From Pseudorhizobium xiangyangii (GTDB taxonomy: Bacteria; Pseudomonadota; Alphaproteobacteria; Rhizobiales; Rhizobiaceae), in NCBI RefSeq assembly GCF_020531965.1, contig NZ_JAJAWH010000008.1, positions 1-64,000 of the forward strand: a stretch of 64,000 nucleotides of DNA, written 5' to 3'. This document shows positions 45,218 through 53,835 of this stretch, in pieces (the first letter of the stretch is position 1; every line of letters starts with the position of its first letter). The notes under the pieces were generated by a model. That model was given only the letters and a program-made list of their open reading frames with translations, searched no databases and was not told the origin of the DNA. The position numbers and the translations under genes are program-made.

Positions 45218-46261
45218 ATGCAGACGCGCGTCGCCCGGCTTTACGGCCAAAAGGACATCAAGGTCGAGACGCAGGAAACCCCGCAGCCCGGCGAAGGCCA
45301 CGTTCTGCTCAAGATGGCCGCCGGAGGCATTTGCGGCTCCGACCTCCACTACTACCAGGATGGCGGCTTTGGCCCTGTCCGTGTTCGCGAGCCGATCATT
45401 CCGGGTCACGAGGCTTCAGGCCATGTGGAGGTGCTTGGCGCCGGTGTATCGGGATTGGCTGTCGGCGATCTCGTCGCCGTCAACCCGAGCCAGCCCTGCG
45501 GCACCTGCCGGTTCTGTCATGATGGGTTGCGGATACATTGCCTCAACATGCAGTTCATGGGCAGCGCCATGCGCCTGCCGCACGCGCAAGGCATGTTTCG
45601 CGACTGGCTTGTCGTGCCGGCAATCCAGTGCGTGGCCGTCGGCGAGACGGTATCGGCGGCGGAAGCGGCATGCGCCGAACCGCTGGCGGTTTGCCTCCAC
45701 GCGGTCAGCCGTGCCGGCGATCTTCAGGGCAAGCGGGTGCTTGTCACGGGTGCAGGTCCGATTGGTGTTCTGGTCGTTGCTGCCGCGCGTCATGCCGGTG
45801 CCGCCGAAATCGTCGTCACCGACCTTATGGACGCGGCATTGGAACGCGCCATTGCCATGGGGGCAACCCGCACCATCAATGTCTCGACGGGCGCCGACCA
45901 GCTTTCTGCATTCGAAGAGAGCAAGGGGTTGTTCGACGTGGCTTTCGAATGCTCGGCGGCAGCGCCTGCGATCAGAAGCGCCATTGCGACCGTCAGGCCT
46001 CGCGGACTGATCGTCCAGGTCGGCGTAACGGGCGACGCCTTGGTGCCGCTCAACGCGCTGGTGGGCAAGGAACTGAACTGGATAGGTTCGCAGCGCTTCG
46101 ACGCCGAATTTGCCCAGGCCGCCGAGTTGATCGGCCGGCGCGAGATCGACGTGCGGCCGATCATTTCCCATACGTTTTCCATCGATGAGGCCTTGGCCGC
46201 ATTCGAACAGGCCGGCGACCGATCCGCCGCCTGCAAGGTTCAACTGACATTCCATTCCTGA
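45218..46261 (+). CDS. Zinc-dependent polyol/aldonate dehydrogenase (L-idonate or L-gulonate 5-dehydrogenase-like)
   Basis: A 347-residue medium-chain dehydrogenase. The catalytic zinc site is GGICGSDLHYY...GHEASG, the structural zinc cysteines lie in PCGTCRFCHDGLRIHC, and the NAD-binding motif is VTGAGPIGVLVVAA. It belongs to the L-idonate 5-dehydrogenase/sorbitol dehydrogenase group. Next to UxuA and UxuB, oxidation of L-gulonate to D-fructuronate makes the best pathway, but L-idonate or another aldonate is possible. GGGAAG precedes the ATG. Confidence 0.8.
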   Translation: MQTRVARLYGQKDIKVETQETPQPGEGHVLLKMAAGGICGSDLHYYQDGGFGPVRVREPIIPGHEASGHVEVLGAGVSGLAVGDLVAVNPSQPCGTCRFCHDGLRIHCLNMQFMGSAMRLPHAQGMFRDWLVVPAIQCVAVGETVSAAEAACAEPLAVCLHAVSRAGDLQGKRVLVTGAGPIGVLVVAAARHAGAAEIVVTDLMDAALERAIAMGATRTINVSTGADQLSAFEESKGLFDVAFECSAAAPAIRSAIATVRPRGLIVQVGVTGDALVPLNALVGKELNWIGSQRFDAEFAQAAELIGRREIDVRPIISHTFSIDEALAAFEQAGDRSAACKVQLTFHS

Positions 46262-46270
46262 GGAGTTTTC

Positions 46271-47467
46271 ATGCGGCATACGTGGCGTTGGTTCGGTCCG
46301 GTGGACAAAGTGAGCGTACAGGATGCGGCCCAGGCTGGTGCCCGGGGCATCGTCAGTGCACTTCATCATATTCGCACCGGTGACGTGTGGCCGGTCGAGG
46401 AAATCGCCAAGCGGCATGAAGAGATCAAGGCCGGCGGTCTTGTCTGGGACGTCGTGGAAAGCGTGCCGGTTTCCGAAAGCATCAAGACGCAGACGGGCGA
46501 CTGGCGCCAGCATGTGGCCAACTGGCAGGAATCGCTGCACCGCCTTTCCGCGAGCGGCATTCGCACGGTTTGCTACAATTTCATGCCGGTGCTTGACTGG
46601 ACCCGCACGGATCTGCGCTGGACAGCGCGCCACGGCGCCAAGGCCATGCGCTTCGACCTCACCGATTTCGTAGCCTTCGACATCCACCTGCTGGAGCGCC
46701 CCGGCGCGAGCCAGGACTATGACGAGGCGACGCGGGACAGGGCAGCGAAGCGTTTCGCGGAGATGTCGGACGAGAGGCGCTCAGCGCTGTCGAAGAACGT
46801 CGGCGCCGGCCTGCCGGGCTCAGCCGATGGCTACACGCTGCCGCAACTGCGCGAGCACCTGGCGACCTATCACGGCATCAGCCGTGACAAGCTGCAGCAG
46901 CATCTGGTGGATTTTCTGTCCGAAGTGACGCCGGTCGCCGAGAAGGTCGGCATCAACATCTGCGCCCATCCGGACGATCCGCCGTGGGCGCTGCTTGGTC
47001 TGCCCCGCGTCCTCTCCACCGAAGAAGACTACGTTCACATACTGGAGGCAGTGGATAGCCCGGCCAACGGCGTGACGTTCTGCACCGGATCGCTGGGTGC
47101 GCGCGGTGCCAATGACCTGCCGGAAATGGCGAAGCGCCTTGCATCCCGCATCCATTTTGTCCACCTGCGCAATGTTCACCGGGAAGAGGAGGGAACGCCC
47201 TGCTCCTTCTACGAGGATGAGCACCTGGAAGGGCATACCGACATGGTGGCGGTGATCGCCGAGCTTCTGAAGGAAGAGACGCGGCGCCGTGCCGAAGGTC
47301 GGGCGGATCATGAAATCCCGATGCGCCCTGACCACGGCCAGGAAATCCTCGACGACCTGACCCGCGGTGCGCAGCCCGGTTACCCCGCCATCGGCCGCCT
47401 CAAGGGGCTGGCCGAGTTGCGCGGCATCGAACGCGCCTTGTCCCACTCGAGATACGGATTGTCATGA
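46271..47467 (+). CDS. uxuA: Mannonate dehydratase
   Basis: A 398-residue UxuA with the standard N-terminus MRHTWRWFGPVDKVS, VWPVEEIAKRHEEIK, NICAHPDDPP and LGARGANDLPEMA. It dehydrates D-mannonate to 2-keto-3-deoxygluconate. GAGGAG lies before the ATG, and the stop overlaps the uxuB start (ATGA). No uronate isomerase (uxaC) is in the operon. Confidence 0.95.
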   Translation: MRHTWRWFGPVDKVSVQDAAQAGARGIVSALHHIRTGDVWPVEEIAKRHEEIKAGGLVWDVVESVPVSESIKTQTGDWRQHVANWQESLHRLSASGIRTVCYNFMPVLDWTRTDLRWTARHGAKAMRFDLTDFVAFDIHLLERPGASQDYDEATRDRAAKRFAEMSDERRSALSKNVGAGLPGSADGYTLPQLREHLATYHGISRDKLQQHLVDFLSEVTPVAEKVGINICAHPDDPPWALLGLPRVLSTEEDYVHILEAVDSPANGVTFCTGSLGARGANDLPEMAKRLASRIHFVHLRNVHREEEGTPCSFYEDEHLEGHTDMVAVIAELLKEETRRRAEGRADHEIPMRPDHGQEILDDLTRGAQPGYPAIGRLKGLAELRGIERALSHSRYGLS

Positions 47468-48885
47468 CCATGGGAAGACTTTCAGCCTCGACCAAACTCG
47501 CCGATGCCGTCATCACGCCGGCTTTCGATCCGAATGCGCTGAAGCCGGGCATTCTGCACATCGGTCTCGGTGCTTTTCACCGCGCCCATCAGGCGGTCTA
47601 CAATGACGCCGCGCTGGCGAAGGAACCCGGTGACTGGGGGATCGTCGGCGTAAGCCTCAGATCGTTGGATATCGTGCGCGACCTGCGCGCCCAGGATCAC
47701 CTTTATTCGGTTGTTACCCGCAGCGGTGCCGGCGAAAGCGTTCAGGTCGTCGGCTCGATCGTGCGCGGCATCTCTGCCGTGGAAGACCGTGACGAGCTGC
47801 TGGCGCTTCTGGTCGATCCGGCAATCAGGATCGTCACGATCACCGTCACGGAGAAGGCCTACGGCCTCGACCCGACGACGGGCGGCCTCGACCGCAATCA
47901 CCCGTCGGTTGCAGCCGACCTTGGAAATCCGACATCGCCGGTCGGTGTTGTCGGCTACATCGTCGAGGGACTTGCCCGCCGTCATGCCGCAGGCCAGGAG
48001 CCGTTCACTGTTCTCTGCTGTGACAACCTGCCCACCAACGGCCGCATCGTTCGCCGCCTGGTCATCGAGATGGCGGGTGCAAGGGATCCGGAGCTGGCGA
48101 ACTGGATTACCGGCCACGGCGCTTTTCCGTCGAGCATGGTGGACCGCATCGTTCCGGCCGCCACCGACGAGGCGCGAGGTCGTGCAGCCGAAATGCTCGG
48201 TGCCGATGACACGCTGTCGCTGGAAACCGAACCCTTCATGCAATGGGTGATCGAGGACCATTTCATCTCCGGTCGCCCCGCCTGGGATCAGGCTGGTGCG
48301 CTCTTCGTCGATGACGTGGAGCCTTACGAGAAGATGAAGCTTCGGCTTCTCAATGGCTCGCACTCGATGATCGCCTATCTCGGGCAGTTGAAGGGTCTGG
48401 AATATGTGCGCGACGTGATGGCGGTTCCGGAATATCGGAGCCTTGCCCGTCGCCACATGAAGTCCGCGGTCAAGACGCTCGACCCCGTCCCGGGCATCGA
48501 TCTTGGCCATTACATCGATCAGCTGATCGAGCGGTTCGAGAACCCGACCATCGCCCATCGCACCAGGCAGATCGCCATGGACGGCAGCCAGAAGCTGCCA
48601 CAACGCATCTTCGCCGGTACGGTCGAGGCGTTGAGCGCCGGTGACGATGCCGACACCGCCGCCTATGCGACGGCGCTCTGGATCGCCTATGCGAAGCGCA
48701 CGCCCGACATCGACGACCCGCGACGCGAGGAGCTTCGCGCCGCGGCCGCGCAGCCGGCCGCAGACGATGCGTCGGCAGCCTTCTTCGCCTTGCCGGGCCT
48801 CTTCCCGCAGGCGCTGATCGACAGCCGCGCATGGCGCGACCGGGTCAACGCCAAGCTGGCGGATATCGAGGCCGACCGGATCTAG
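47464..48885 (+). CDS. uxuB: Fructuronate reductase / mannitol dehydrogenase family
   Basis: A 473-residue NAD-dependent enzyme of the polyol long-chain dehydrogenase group: ILHIGLGAFHRAHQAVY, DNLPTNGRIVRRLV, HGAFPSSMVDRIVP and LRLLNGSHSMIAYLG are all intact. It interconverts D-fructuronate and D-mannonate. It overlaps uxuA by four bases. Its TAG stop (48883-48885) coincides with the left target duplication of the inserted element at 48886, which reconstitutes the coding end exactly. Confidence 0.93.
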   Translation: MTMGRLSASTKLADAVITPAFDPNALKPGILHIGLGAFHRAHQAVYNDAALAKEPGDWGIVGVSLRSLDIVRDLRAQDHLYSVVTRSGAGESVQVVGSIVRGISAVEDRDELLALLVDPAIRIVTITVTEKAYGLDPTTGGLDRNHPSVAADLGNPTSPVGVVGYIVEGLARRHAAGQEPFTVLCCDNLPTNGRIVRRLVIEMAGARDPELANWITGHGAFPSSMVDRIVPAATDEARGRAAEMLGADDTLSLETEPFMQWVIEDHFISGRPAWDQAGALFVDDVEPYEKMKLRLLNGSHSMIAYLGQLKGLEYVRDVMAVPEYRSLARRHMKSAVKTLDPVPGIDLGHYIDQLIERFENPTIAHRTRQIAMDGSQKLPQRIFAGTVEALSAGDDADTAAYATALWIAYAKRTPDIDDPRREELRAAAAQPAADDASAAFFALPGLFPQALIDSRAWRDRVNAKLADIEADRI

Positions 48886-48950
48886 GCCCTGTTGACAAAG
48901 GCTTTAATGAGCAGGCTTGATCGCCTAATATGAAGCCTGAGGGAACGAGA

Positions 48951-48991
48951 GTCCCGATGATAGTGGGCTGGCTGCCATCATTCATCGGGAC
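48951..48991. repeat. 10-bp inverted repeat inside the insertion element
   Basis: GTCCCGATGA (48951-48960) and TCATCGGGAC (48982-48991) are perfect complements with a 21-base loop. The right arm lies in the last codons of the 149-residue gene, and the left arm is just beyond its stop, so it may serve as the transcript's 3' hairpin. Confidence 0.55.
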
Positions 48992-49427
48992 GGCCCACAA
49001 GCCATGAGGTGATCGGAGCCTCACCAGATCGGACGTCTTTGTAGGTCGAGCTAATCTTACTCAGCACCGCCTTGTCGTCCGTATCGATCTCGTAGAACGT
49101 GCTGTCGACGGCTCGGATTATAACCCACGTCTTGTCTGACTGCGTGGGTCCGGAGCCTACGAACTCGCCCCAGATAACCTGCCGCGTATTCTCCGCCAAG
49201 GCAGCTAGATCAGAGCCCGAGAGCCAGGCATTGTCCTGAGCCAATGCCTCCAATTGCTCGCCACTTTCACCTGTCGCCTCAAACCGTTCCTGCCCAAGTT
49301 TGGACGACTTGACGGTCGAAACAATCCAATTTGCCTGCAAAGACCTAGGTGCCAAAAGCCGCAGTAAGTCTCTGAGGTCAAGCGCGAGGACATTCTGTTT
49401 GAGGTCATAAATCCTAAGCGTCGCCAT
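48978..49427 (-). CDS. Unrecognised 149-residue protein carried by the insertion element
   Basis: A protein starting MATLRIYDLKQNVLALDLRD and ending TSWLVGRPDE, soluble, with no signal peptide or membrane helix. It appears to be a mixed alpha/beta domain: a helical N-terminal half with LRDLLRLLAPRSLQANW, and a strand-rich C-terminal half with WVIIRAVDSTFYEI. A strong GGGGGGA lies 6 bases before the ATG, which supports real translation. I do not recognise the family. Base composition is less GC-rich than in neighbouring genes, consistent with transfer. It is antisense to and separate from the uxu operon. Confidence 0.65.
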   Translation of the reverse strand: MATLRIYDLKQNVLALDLRDLLRLLAPRSLQANWIVSTVKSSKLGQERFEATGESGEQLEALAQDNAWLSGSDLAALAENTRQVIWGEFVGSGPTQSDKTWVIIRAVDSTFYEIDTDDKAVLSKISSTYKDVRSGEAPITSWLVGRPDE

Positions 49428-49506
49428 GACGTCCCCCCTGACGCCACGAATCGCATTGGCAGCAACACTTTGTCAACAAGGCCTAGTCGGCCAGTCTGCC
49501 TAAGCA

Positions 49507-49544
49507 AAAAAGCCCCTCGCTCCGGTCGGAGCGAGGGGCTTTTT
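49507..49544. terminator. Bidirectional intrinsic terminator at the end of the fucose operon
   Basis: GCCCCTCGCTCC (49512-49523) and GGAGCGAGGGGC (49528-49539) form a 12-bp stem with flanking A and T runs on both sides. On the - strand it follows the fuconate dehydratase stop by about 25 bases; on the + strand it would end the uxu operon, with the inserted element now lying between. Confidence 0.9.
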
Positions 49545-49568
49545 CATTGGTCTCGGTGAAAAGGGCGA

Positions 49569-50846
49569 TCAGCCCTTGAAGGTGTATTCGGCGATCGATT
49601 CAGGTTTCATTTCGATCGAGAAGCCCGCGCGCGACGGCGGCATATAAGCTGCGTCCTTGATGACGCACGGGTCGATGAAGTGCTCGTGCAGGTGATCGAC
49701 ATATTCGATGACGCGGCCTTCCTTCGTGCCGGAAACCGCGATGTAGTCGATCATCGACAGATGCTGGACGTATTCGCACAGGCCGACACCGCCCGCATGC
49801 GGCCAGACCGGCAGATTGTACTTCGCGGCGATCAGCAGCACGGCGAGAACTTCGTTGAGACCACCCATGCGGCATGAATCGATCTGGACGATATCGATCG
49901 CGCCCTCGGCGATGAACTGTTTGAACATGATGCGGTTCTGGCACATCTCGCCGGTCGCGACCTTCACCGGGCCGATGGCCTGACGGATCTTGCGGTGTCC
50001 GGCGACGTCGTCCGGGCTTGTCGGCTCTTCGATGAAGAACGGGTTGGCGAAGGCAAGCTTCTTCACCCAGTCGATTGCCTGGTCGACTTCCCAGACCTGG
50101 TTCGCGTCGATCATCAGATAGCGATCCGGGCCGATGACTTCGCGGGCGATGGTCAGGCGTCGGATGTCGTCCTCGAGGTCGCGGCCGACCTTCATCTTGA
50201 CATGGTTGAAGCCGGCATCGACCGCTTCCTTGCAAAGGCGGCGCAGCTTTTCTTCGGGATAGCCCAGCCAGCCGGCGGAGGTCGTGTAGCAGGCATAACC
50301 CTCCTGCTTCAGCGTGGCGATGCGCTCCGCCTTTCCGGCCTCGGCCTTCTTCAGGATGGCGAGGGCCTCTTCGCGGGTCAGCACGTCGGTGAGGTAACGG
50401 AAGTCGACGATGTCGGCAATTTCTTCCGCCGAGAGTTCGGACACCAGTTGCCAGACCGGCTTGCCCTGCTGCTTTGCCAGAAGGTCCCAGAAGGCGTTGA
50501 CGACGGCGCCGGTTGCGAGGTGCATGGCACCCTTGTCCGGGCCGATCCAGCGCAGCTGGCTGTCGCTGGTGAGGTGCCGCCAGAACTTGCCGGGGTTCTG
50601 GCGGAACGTCTCGAGTTCCTGCCCGACCACGAGATGCCGCATCGCTTCGATCGCCATGCAGCAGATGTCATTGCCGCGCCCGATCGTGAACGTCAGGCCG
50701 TGTCCCTCGAGACCGTCCGTGTCGGTATCGAGGACGACATAGGCCGCCGAATAATCGGGGTCCGGGTTCATCGCGTCGGAGCCATCCAGGCTTTGCGAGG
50801 TCGGAAAGCGCAGGTCGAAGACGCGAAGATCGGTAATGCGGGTCAT
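49569..50846 (-). CDS. L-fuconate dehydratase (enolase superfamily)
   Basis: A 425-residue mandelate racemase-subgroup enzyme. The acid/base KxK is in HVKMKVG (about 216-218), the metal ligands are in MIDANQVW, FIEEPTSPDD and ATGEMCQNR, and the catalytic His is in WPHAGGVGLCE, as in the characterised Xanthomonas L-fuconate dehydratase. It makes 2-keto-3-deoxy-L-fuconate. ATG 50846 gives the family start MTRITDLRVFDLRFPTS. It is the last gene of the operon. Confidence 0.92.
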   Translation of the reverse strand: MTRITDLRVFDLRFPTSQSLDGSDAMNPDPDYSAAYVVLDTDTDGLEGHGLTFTIGRGNDICCMAIEAMRHLVVGQELETFRQNPGKFWRHLTSDSQLRWIGPDKGAMHLATGAVVNAFWDLLAKQQGKPVWQLVSELSAEEIADIVDFRYLTDVLTREEALAILKKAEAGKAERIATLKQEGYACYTTSAGWLGYPEEKLRRLCKEAVDAGFNHVKMKVGRDLEDDIRRLTIAREVIGPDRYLMIDANQVWEVDQAIDWVKKLAFANPFFIEEPTSPDDVAGHRKIRQAIGPVKVATGEMCQNRIMFKQFIAEGAIDIVQIDSCRMGGLNEVLAVLLIAAKYNLPVWPHAGGVGLCEYVQHLSMIDYIAVSGTKEGRVIEYVDHLHEHFIDPCVIKDAAYMPPSRAGFSIEMKPESIAEYTFKG

Positions 50847-50872
50847 GAGCAATCTCTGTGGTCGAGTGTGGA

Positions 50873-51607
50873 TCAGATTGTCCAGCCGCCGTCGATGGCG
50901 AAGGCCTGGCCGGACGTGTAGGTCGCGCCGGCGATGTAGACGGCGAGATTGGCGATTTCTTCCGGCGTGCCGAGGCGTCCCATCGGCTGGCGGGCGATGA
51001 AGGAGGCGCGTGCTTCGTCGTAATTGCCCTGGGCGCGCATGCGGTCCTGCAGCGAAGGGCTTTCGACGGTGCCGGGGCAAATGGCGTTGCAGCGGATGCC
51101 CTGCGCAACATAGTCAGCGGCGACATGCTTCGTCAGGCCGATCACGGCTGCCTTGGTCACGCCGTAGGCGAAGCGGTTGGGCACGCCCTTGATGCTGGAC
51201 GCGACGGAAGACATGTTGATGATCGAGCCATCCTTGCGCTCCAGCATGCCGGGCAGGACGGCGCGGATGGTGCGGATCATCGCCTTGACGTTGAGGTCGA
51301 AGGCAAATTCGAGATCGCTGTCCTTCATCTCGAGGATCGAGCCGCCATGAACGACGCCGGCGCAATTGAAGAGGATGTCGACCTGGCCGATCTTATCCAC
51401 GGCTGCCTTCACCGCGGCCTCGTCCAGCACGTCGAGCTTGGTCGCCGTCAGGTTCGGCAGCTTCGGAAGCTCGGCAAGCGCCGCGTCGTTGATATCCGTC
51501 GCATGCACGGTCGCGCCGGCTTGTGCAAAGGCGAGCGCCGAGGCGCGGCCAATGCCCTGGGCGGCGGCGGTGATGAGAACGGTCTTTCCTTCAAGCGTCT
51601 TCGTCAT
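50873..51607 (-). CDS. SDR family oxidoreductase, probable 2-keto-3-deoxy-L-fuconate dehydrogenase
   Basis: A 244-residue classical short-chain dehydrogenase: cofactor motif TAAAQGIGRA (about 13-22), NCAGVVHGG, the catalytic serine in NMSSVASS, and Y148/K152 in YGVTKAA. The D-I-N after the second strand suggests NAD. Close relatives in fucose clusters oxidise ketodeoxyfuconate at C4. GAGGA precedes the ATG. Confidence 0.85.
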   Translation of the reverse strand: MTKTLEGKTVLITAAAQGIGRASALAFAQAGATVHATDINDAALAELPKLPNLTATKLDVLDEAAVKAAVDKIGQVDILFNCAGVVHGGSILEMKDSDLEFAFDLNVKAMIRTIRAVLPGMLERKDGSIINMSSVASSIKGVPNRFAYGVTKAAVIGLTKHVAADYVAQGIRCNAICPGTVESPSLQDRMRAQGNYDEARASFIARQPMGRLGTPEEIANLAVYIAGATYTSGQAFAIDGGWTI

Positions 51608-51637
51608 GTCATTCCTCGATAAGTTCTGGCGGTAGGC

Positions 51638-51967
51638 TCAGTCGTGATGGAAGACCTCTTCCATCATTGCCCACCATTCCCCTTCCTTACGGCTTTCGAG
51701 TGGCCTTTGGCAGGGGATGGTGAACGCCCACCACTCCTGATTTTTAGGGTCCGCTGCCATCGTCGCCATGTCGGCCTCGAAATCCGTGCCGTGATATTCC
51801 CAGGTACCGAAAAGAAGGTTCTCGGGCTCCCGCAGGAAGATCGTGTAGTTCCGGATGTTGCAGCGGGAAACGAGATCGAGGATTTCCGGCCAGACTGCGG
51901 CATGCAGCCGCTTGTATTCCTCGATCATCGTCGGCTCCACGCCGATCATCATTCCCATGCGCTGCAT
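51638..51967 (-). CDS. L-fucose/L-rhamnose mutarotase family protein
   Basis: A 109-residue dimeric alpha+beta-barrel protein of the RhaM type: MIGVEPTMIEEYKRLHAAVWPEIL (split over residues 7-30), NYTIFLREPENLLFGTWEY and WWAFTIPCQ with the catalytic-site His and Trp residues. It interconverts alpha and beta sugar anomers so that the dehydrogenase gets the right form. GAGGAG precedes the ATG. In this cluster L-fucose is the probable substrate. Confidence 0.87.
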   Translation of the reverse strand: MQRMGMMIGVEPTMIEEYKRLHAAVWPEILDLVSRCNIRNYTIFLREPENLLFGTWEYHGTDFEADMATMAADPKNQEWWAFTIPCQRPLESRKEGEWWAMMEEVFHHD

Positions 51968-51978
51968 CGTTGTACTCC

Positions 51979-52986
51979 TCAGACTTCGATCAGCGCCTTG
52001 ACCACGCCGGCCGCCGGATCGGTCAGGCCAGCGAAAAGGTCAGGCACCTCCGACAGCGACATGCGATGGGTGATCAGGGCATCCGGCACTTCGCCTGCGC
52101 GCATGGCCTCCATGACGCGCTCGAAATCGGCGACCGTCGCGTTGCGGCTTCCGAGCAGCGATGTCTCGCGCTTGTGGAATTCCGGATCGGAGAAGCTGAT
52201 GTCGCTCGCAACGATGGAAACGAGGATATAGGCGCCGCCATGGCCGACGAAGCGGAAGCCGCGTTCCATCGCCTTGGGGTTGCCGGTCGCGTCGAAGACG
52301 GCATCGAAGAAATCGCCGCCGGTGATCTCGGAAAGAGCAGCCTCGTCACCATCGCCCAGTTGCACCGTATGGGTGGCGCCAAGATGGGTCTTCGCGAAGT
52401 CCAGCCGGTCGGTGCGTCCGTCGAGCATGGTCACTTCGCCACCATTGAGACGGGCGAAGATGGCGACCGACATGCCGATCGGGCCTGCGCCGACGATCAG
52501 CACCTTCTGGCCGGGCTGGACATTGGCGCGCGCCACGGCATGGGCGCCGATCGCCAGGAATTCGACCATAGCGGCTTGATCGAGGCTGAGGCCGTCCGCC
52601 TTCAGCACGAACTGTTCCGGCAGGCTGAGATACTCTGTCATGCCGCCGTCGCGGTGAACGCCGAGCACACCGATATTGCGGCAGCAATTGGTCTTGCCCT
52701 TGAGGCAGGCGCTGCAATGACCGCAGGAGATGTAGGGAATGATCGAGACGGTGTCGCCCGGTTTCAGGCGGCTGCCGGAACGTGCCTCCTCAACCGTCGC
52801 GGCGAGCTCGTGGCCCATGACCCGCGGATAGGAGAGGTAAGGCTGGTTGCCCGTGAAAATGTGCAGGTCGGTTCCGCAGACGCCAATCCGCCGGACCTTG
52901 ACGAGAACCTCGCCTTCACCACGGGCGGGAGCCGGTCGGTCGATGGCGGAGAGGTTGCCGGGGGAATCGCAGATGATCGTCAGCAT
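51979..52986 (-). CDS. Zinc-binding medium-chain dehydrogenase
   Basis: A 335-residue alcohol dehydrogenase superfamily enzyme: catalytic zinc IGVCGTDLHIF...GHELAA, structural zinc SCGHCSACLKGKTNCC, and cofactor motif IVGAGPIGMSVAIFARL. It resembles L-galactonate 5-dehydrogenase/threonine dehydrogenase-like proteins. The core fucose route does not require it, so it may process a side product, L-galactonate, or a later fuconate intermediate. It lies 11 bases upstream of the mutarotase gene. Confidence 0.8.
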   Translation of the reverse strand: MLTIICDSPGNLSAIDRPAPARGEGEVLVKVRRIGVCGTDLHIFTGNQPYLSYPRVMGHELAATVEEARSGSRLKPGDTVSIIPYISCGHCSACLKGKTNCCRNIGVLGVHRDGGMTEYLSLPEQFVLKADGLSLDQAAMVEFLAIGAHAVARANVQPGQKVLIVGAGPIGMSVAIFARLNGGEVTMLDGRTDRLDFAKTHLGATHTVQLGDGDEAALSEITGGDFFDAVFDATGNPKAMERGFRFVGHGGAYILVSIVASDISFSDPEFHKRETSLLGSRNATVADFERVMEAMRAGEVPDALITHRMSLSEVPDLFAGLTDPAAGVVKALIEV

Positions 52987-52994
52987 TGGGAGGC

Positions 52995-53831
52995 CTATTG
53001 CAGAGGACGGGCAGTACCGCCGAGATTGTAGAAACGGATGGCATTGCCGCCGAAGACGGCATCGTGATGTTCAGCCGGAACGATCTCGCGGCATTGCTGC
53101 AGCCATCCTTGATATTCTCCGGCCAGACGCAGGACAGGCCAGTCACTCCCCCAGATCACGCGGGCCGGACCGAAGAGATCGAGGATGGTTTCGGCATAGG
53201 GCCGAACGGCGGCGGGCTTCTGGTCGCCTGCCTCGGTCAGTAGGCCGGAGAGCTTGCAGTGAACATTCGGAAGGGCGGCGAGCGCCTTCATGCGCGCATA
53301 CCAGTCGATGAAGCGGCCTTCCGCGATGGGGGGCTTGGCGCCGTGATCGATGACGATCGGCAGCCGCGTGCACCGGCGCGAAAAGTTGAGAAGGGCGTCG
53401 AGGTGCCGCGGCAGAACCAGCGCATCGAAAACCAGCCCATGGTCGATCATGGCCGAGACGGCAGGCTTGAGGTTCGGATCGTCGATCCAGCGATCGTCGG
53501 CCATGTCCTGCAGCATCGGCCGGAAGCCCTTCAGCTTCGGATGCTGCGCCAGACGGGCAACGGCCTCGGGCGCATCTGCTGCCTTGAGGTCCGTCCATCC
53601 GACGACGCCGAGCACGAAATCGCTGCGGTCGGCAATGTCCAGCATGAAGGCGGTGTCGGCCTCGTTCTCCATCGTCTGGACGAGCACCGTCCCATCCACG
53701 CCGGCCTCCGCCAGCAGCGGCTGCAGGTCATCCGGCATGAAGTCCCGATGGATCGCTTCAAGTTCTGCCGGGGGCCACTGGCCCTGCCGCTCAGTGATCC
53801 GCCAGAAATGCTGATGGGCGTCGATCCGCAT
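52995..53831 (-). CDS. Amidohydrolase family lactonase, probable L-fuconolactonase
   Basis: A 278-residue amidohydrolase_2 protein beginning MRIDAHQHFWRI (metal-binding HxH), with LKGFRPMLQDM, VIDHGAKP and IWGSDWPV carrying the other metal and acid/base residues. It should open L-fucono-1,5-lactone. The ATG at 53831 is four bases after the stop of the aldo/keto reductase. Confidence 0.87.
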   Translation of the reverse strand: MRIDAHQHFWRITERQGQWPPAELEAIHRDFMPDDLQPLLAEAGVDGTVLVQTMENEADTAFMLDIADRSDFVLGVVGWTDLKAADAPEAVARLAQHPKLKGFRPMLQDMADDRWIDDPNLKPAVSAMIDHGLVFDALVLPRHLDALLNFSRRCTRLPIVIDHGAKPPIAEGRFIDWYARMKALAALPNVHCKLSGLLTEAGDQKPAAVRPYAETILDLFGPARVIWGSDWPVLRLAGEYQGWLQQCREIVPAEHHDAVFGGNAIRFYNLGGTARPLQ

Positions 53832-53835
53832 GGTG

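Larger units (their letters stand above)
48882..49486. mobile_element. Compact transposase-less insertion element with one passenger gene
   Basis: Between two CTAG copies (48882-48885 and 49483-49486) lies a 597-bp segment with terminal inverted repeats GCCCTGTTGACAAAG (48886-48900) and CTTTGTCAACAAGGC (49468-49482), identical at 14 of 15 positions. Including CTAG the match is 18 of 19. The CTAG copies fit a 4-bp YTAR-type target duplication as made by IS5-family elements; a TA duplication with 16-bp GG-starting ends is equally consistent. There is no transposase. Interior GC is visibly lower than the flanks. It holds one - strand gene. Confidence 0.75.

Noticed and set aside
48886-49482. The inserted element as an IS6/IS26-type unit because of its TGTTG-containing ends
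   Set aside because: IS6-family insertions make 8-bp duplications; only CTAG (or TA) is repeated here, which fits IS5-like targets better.
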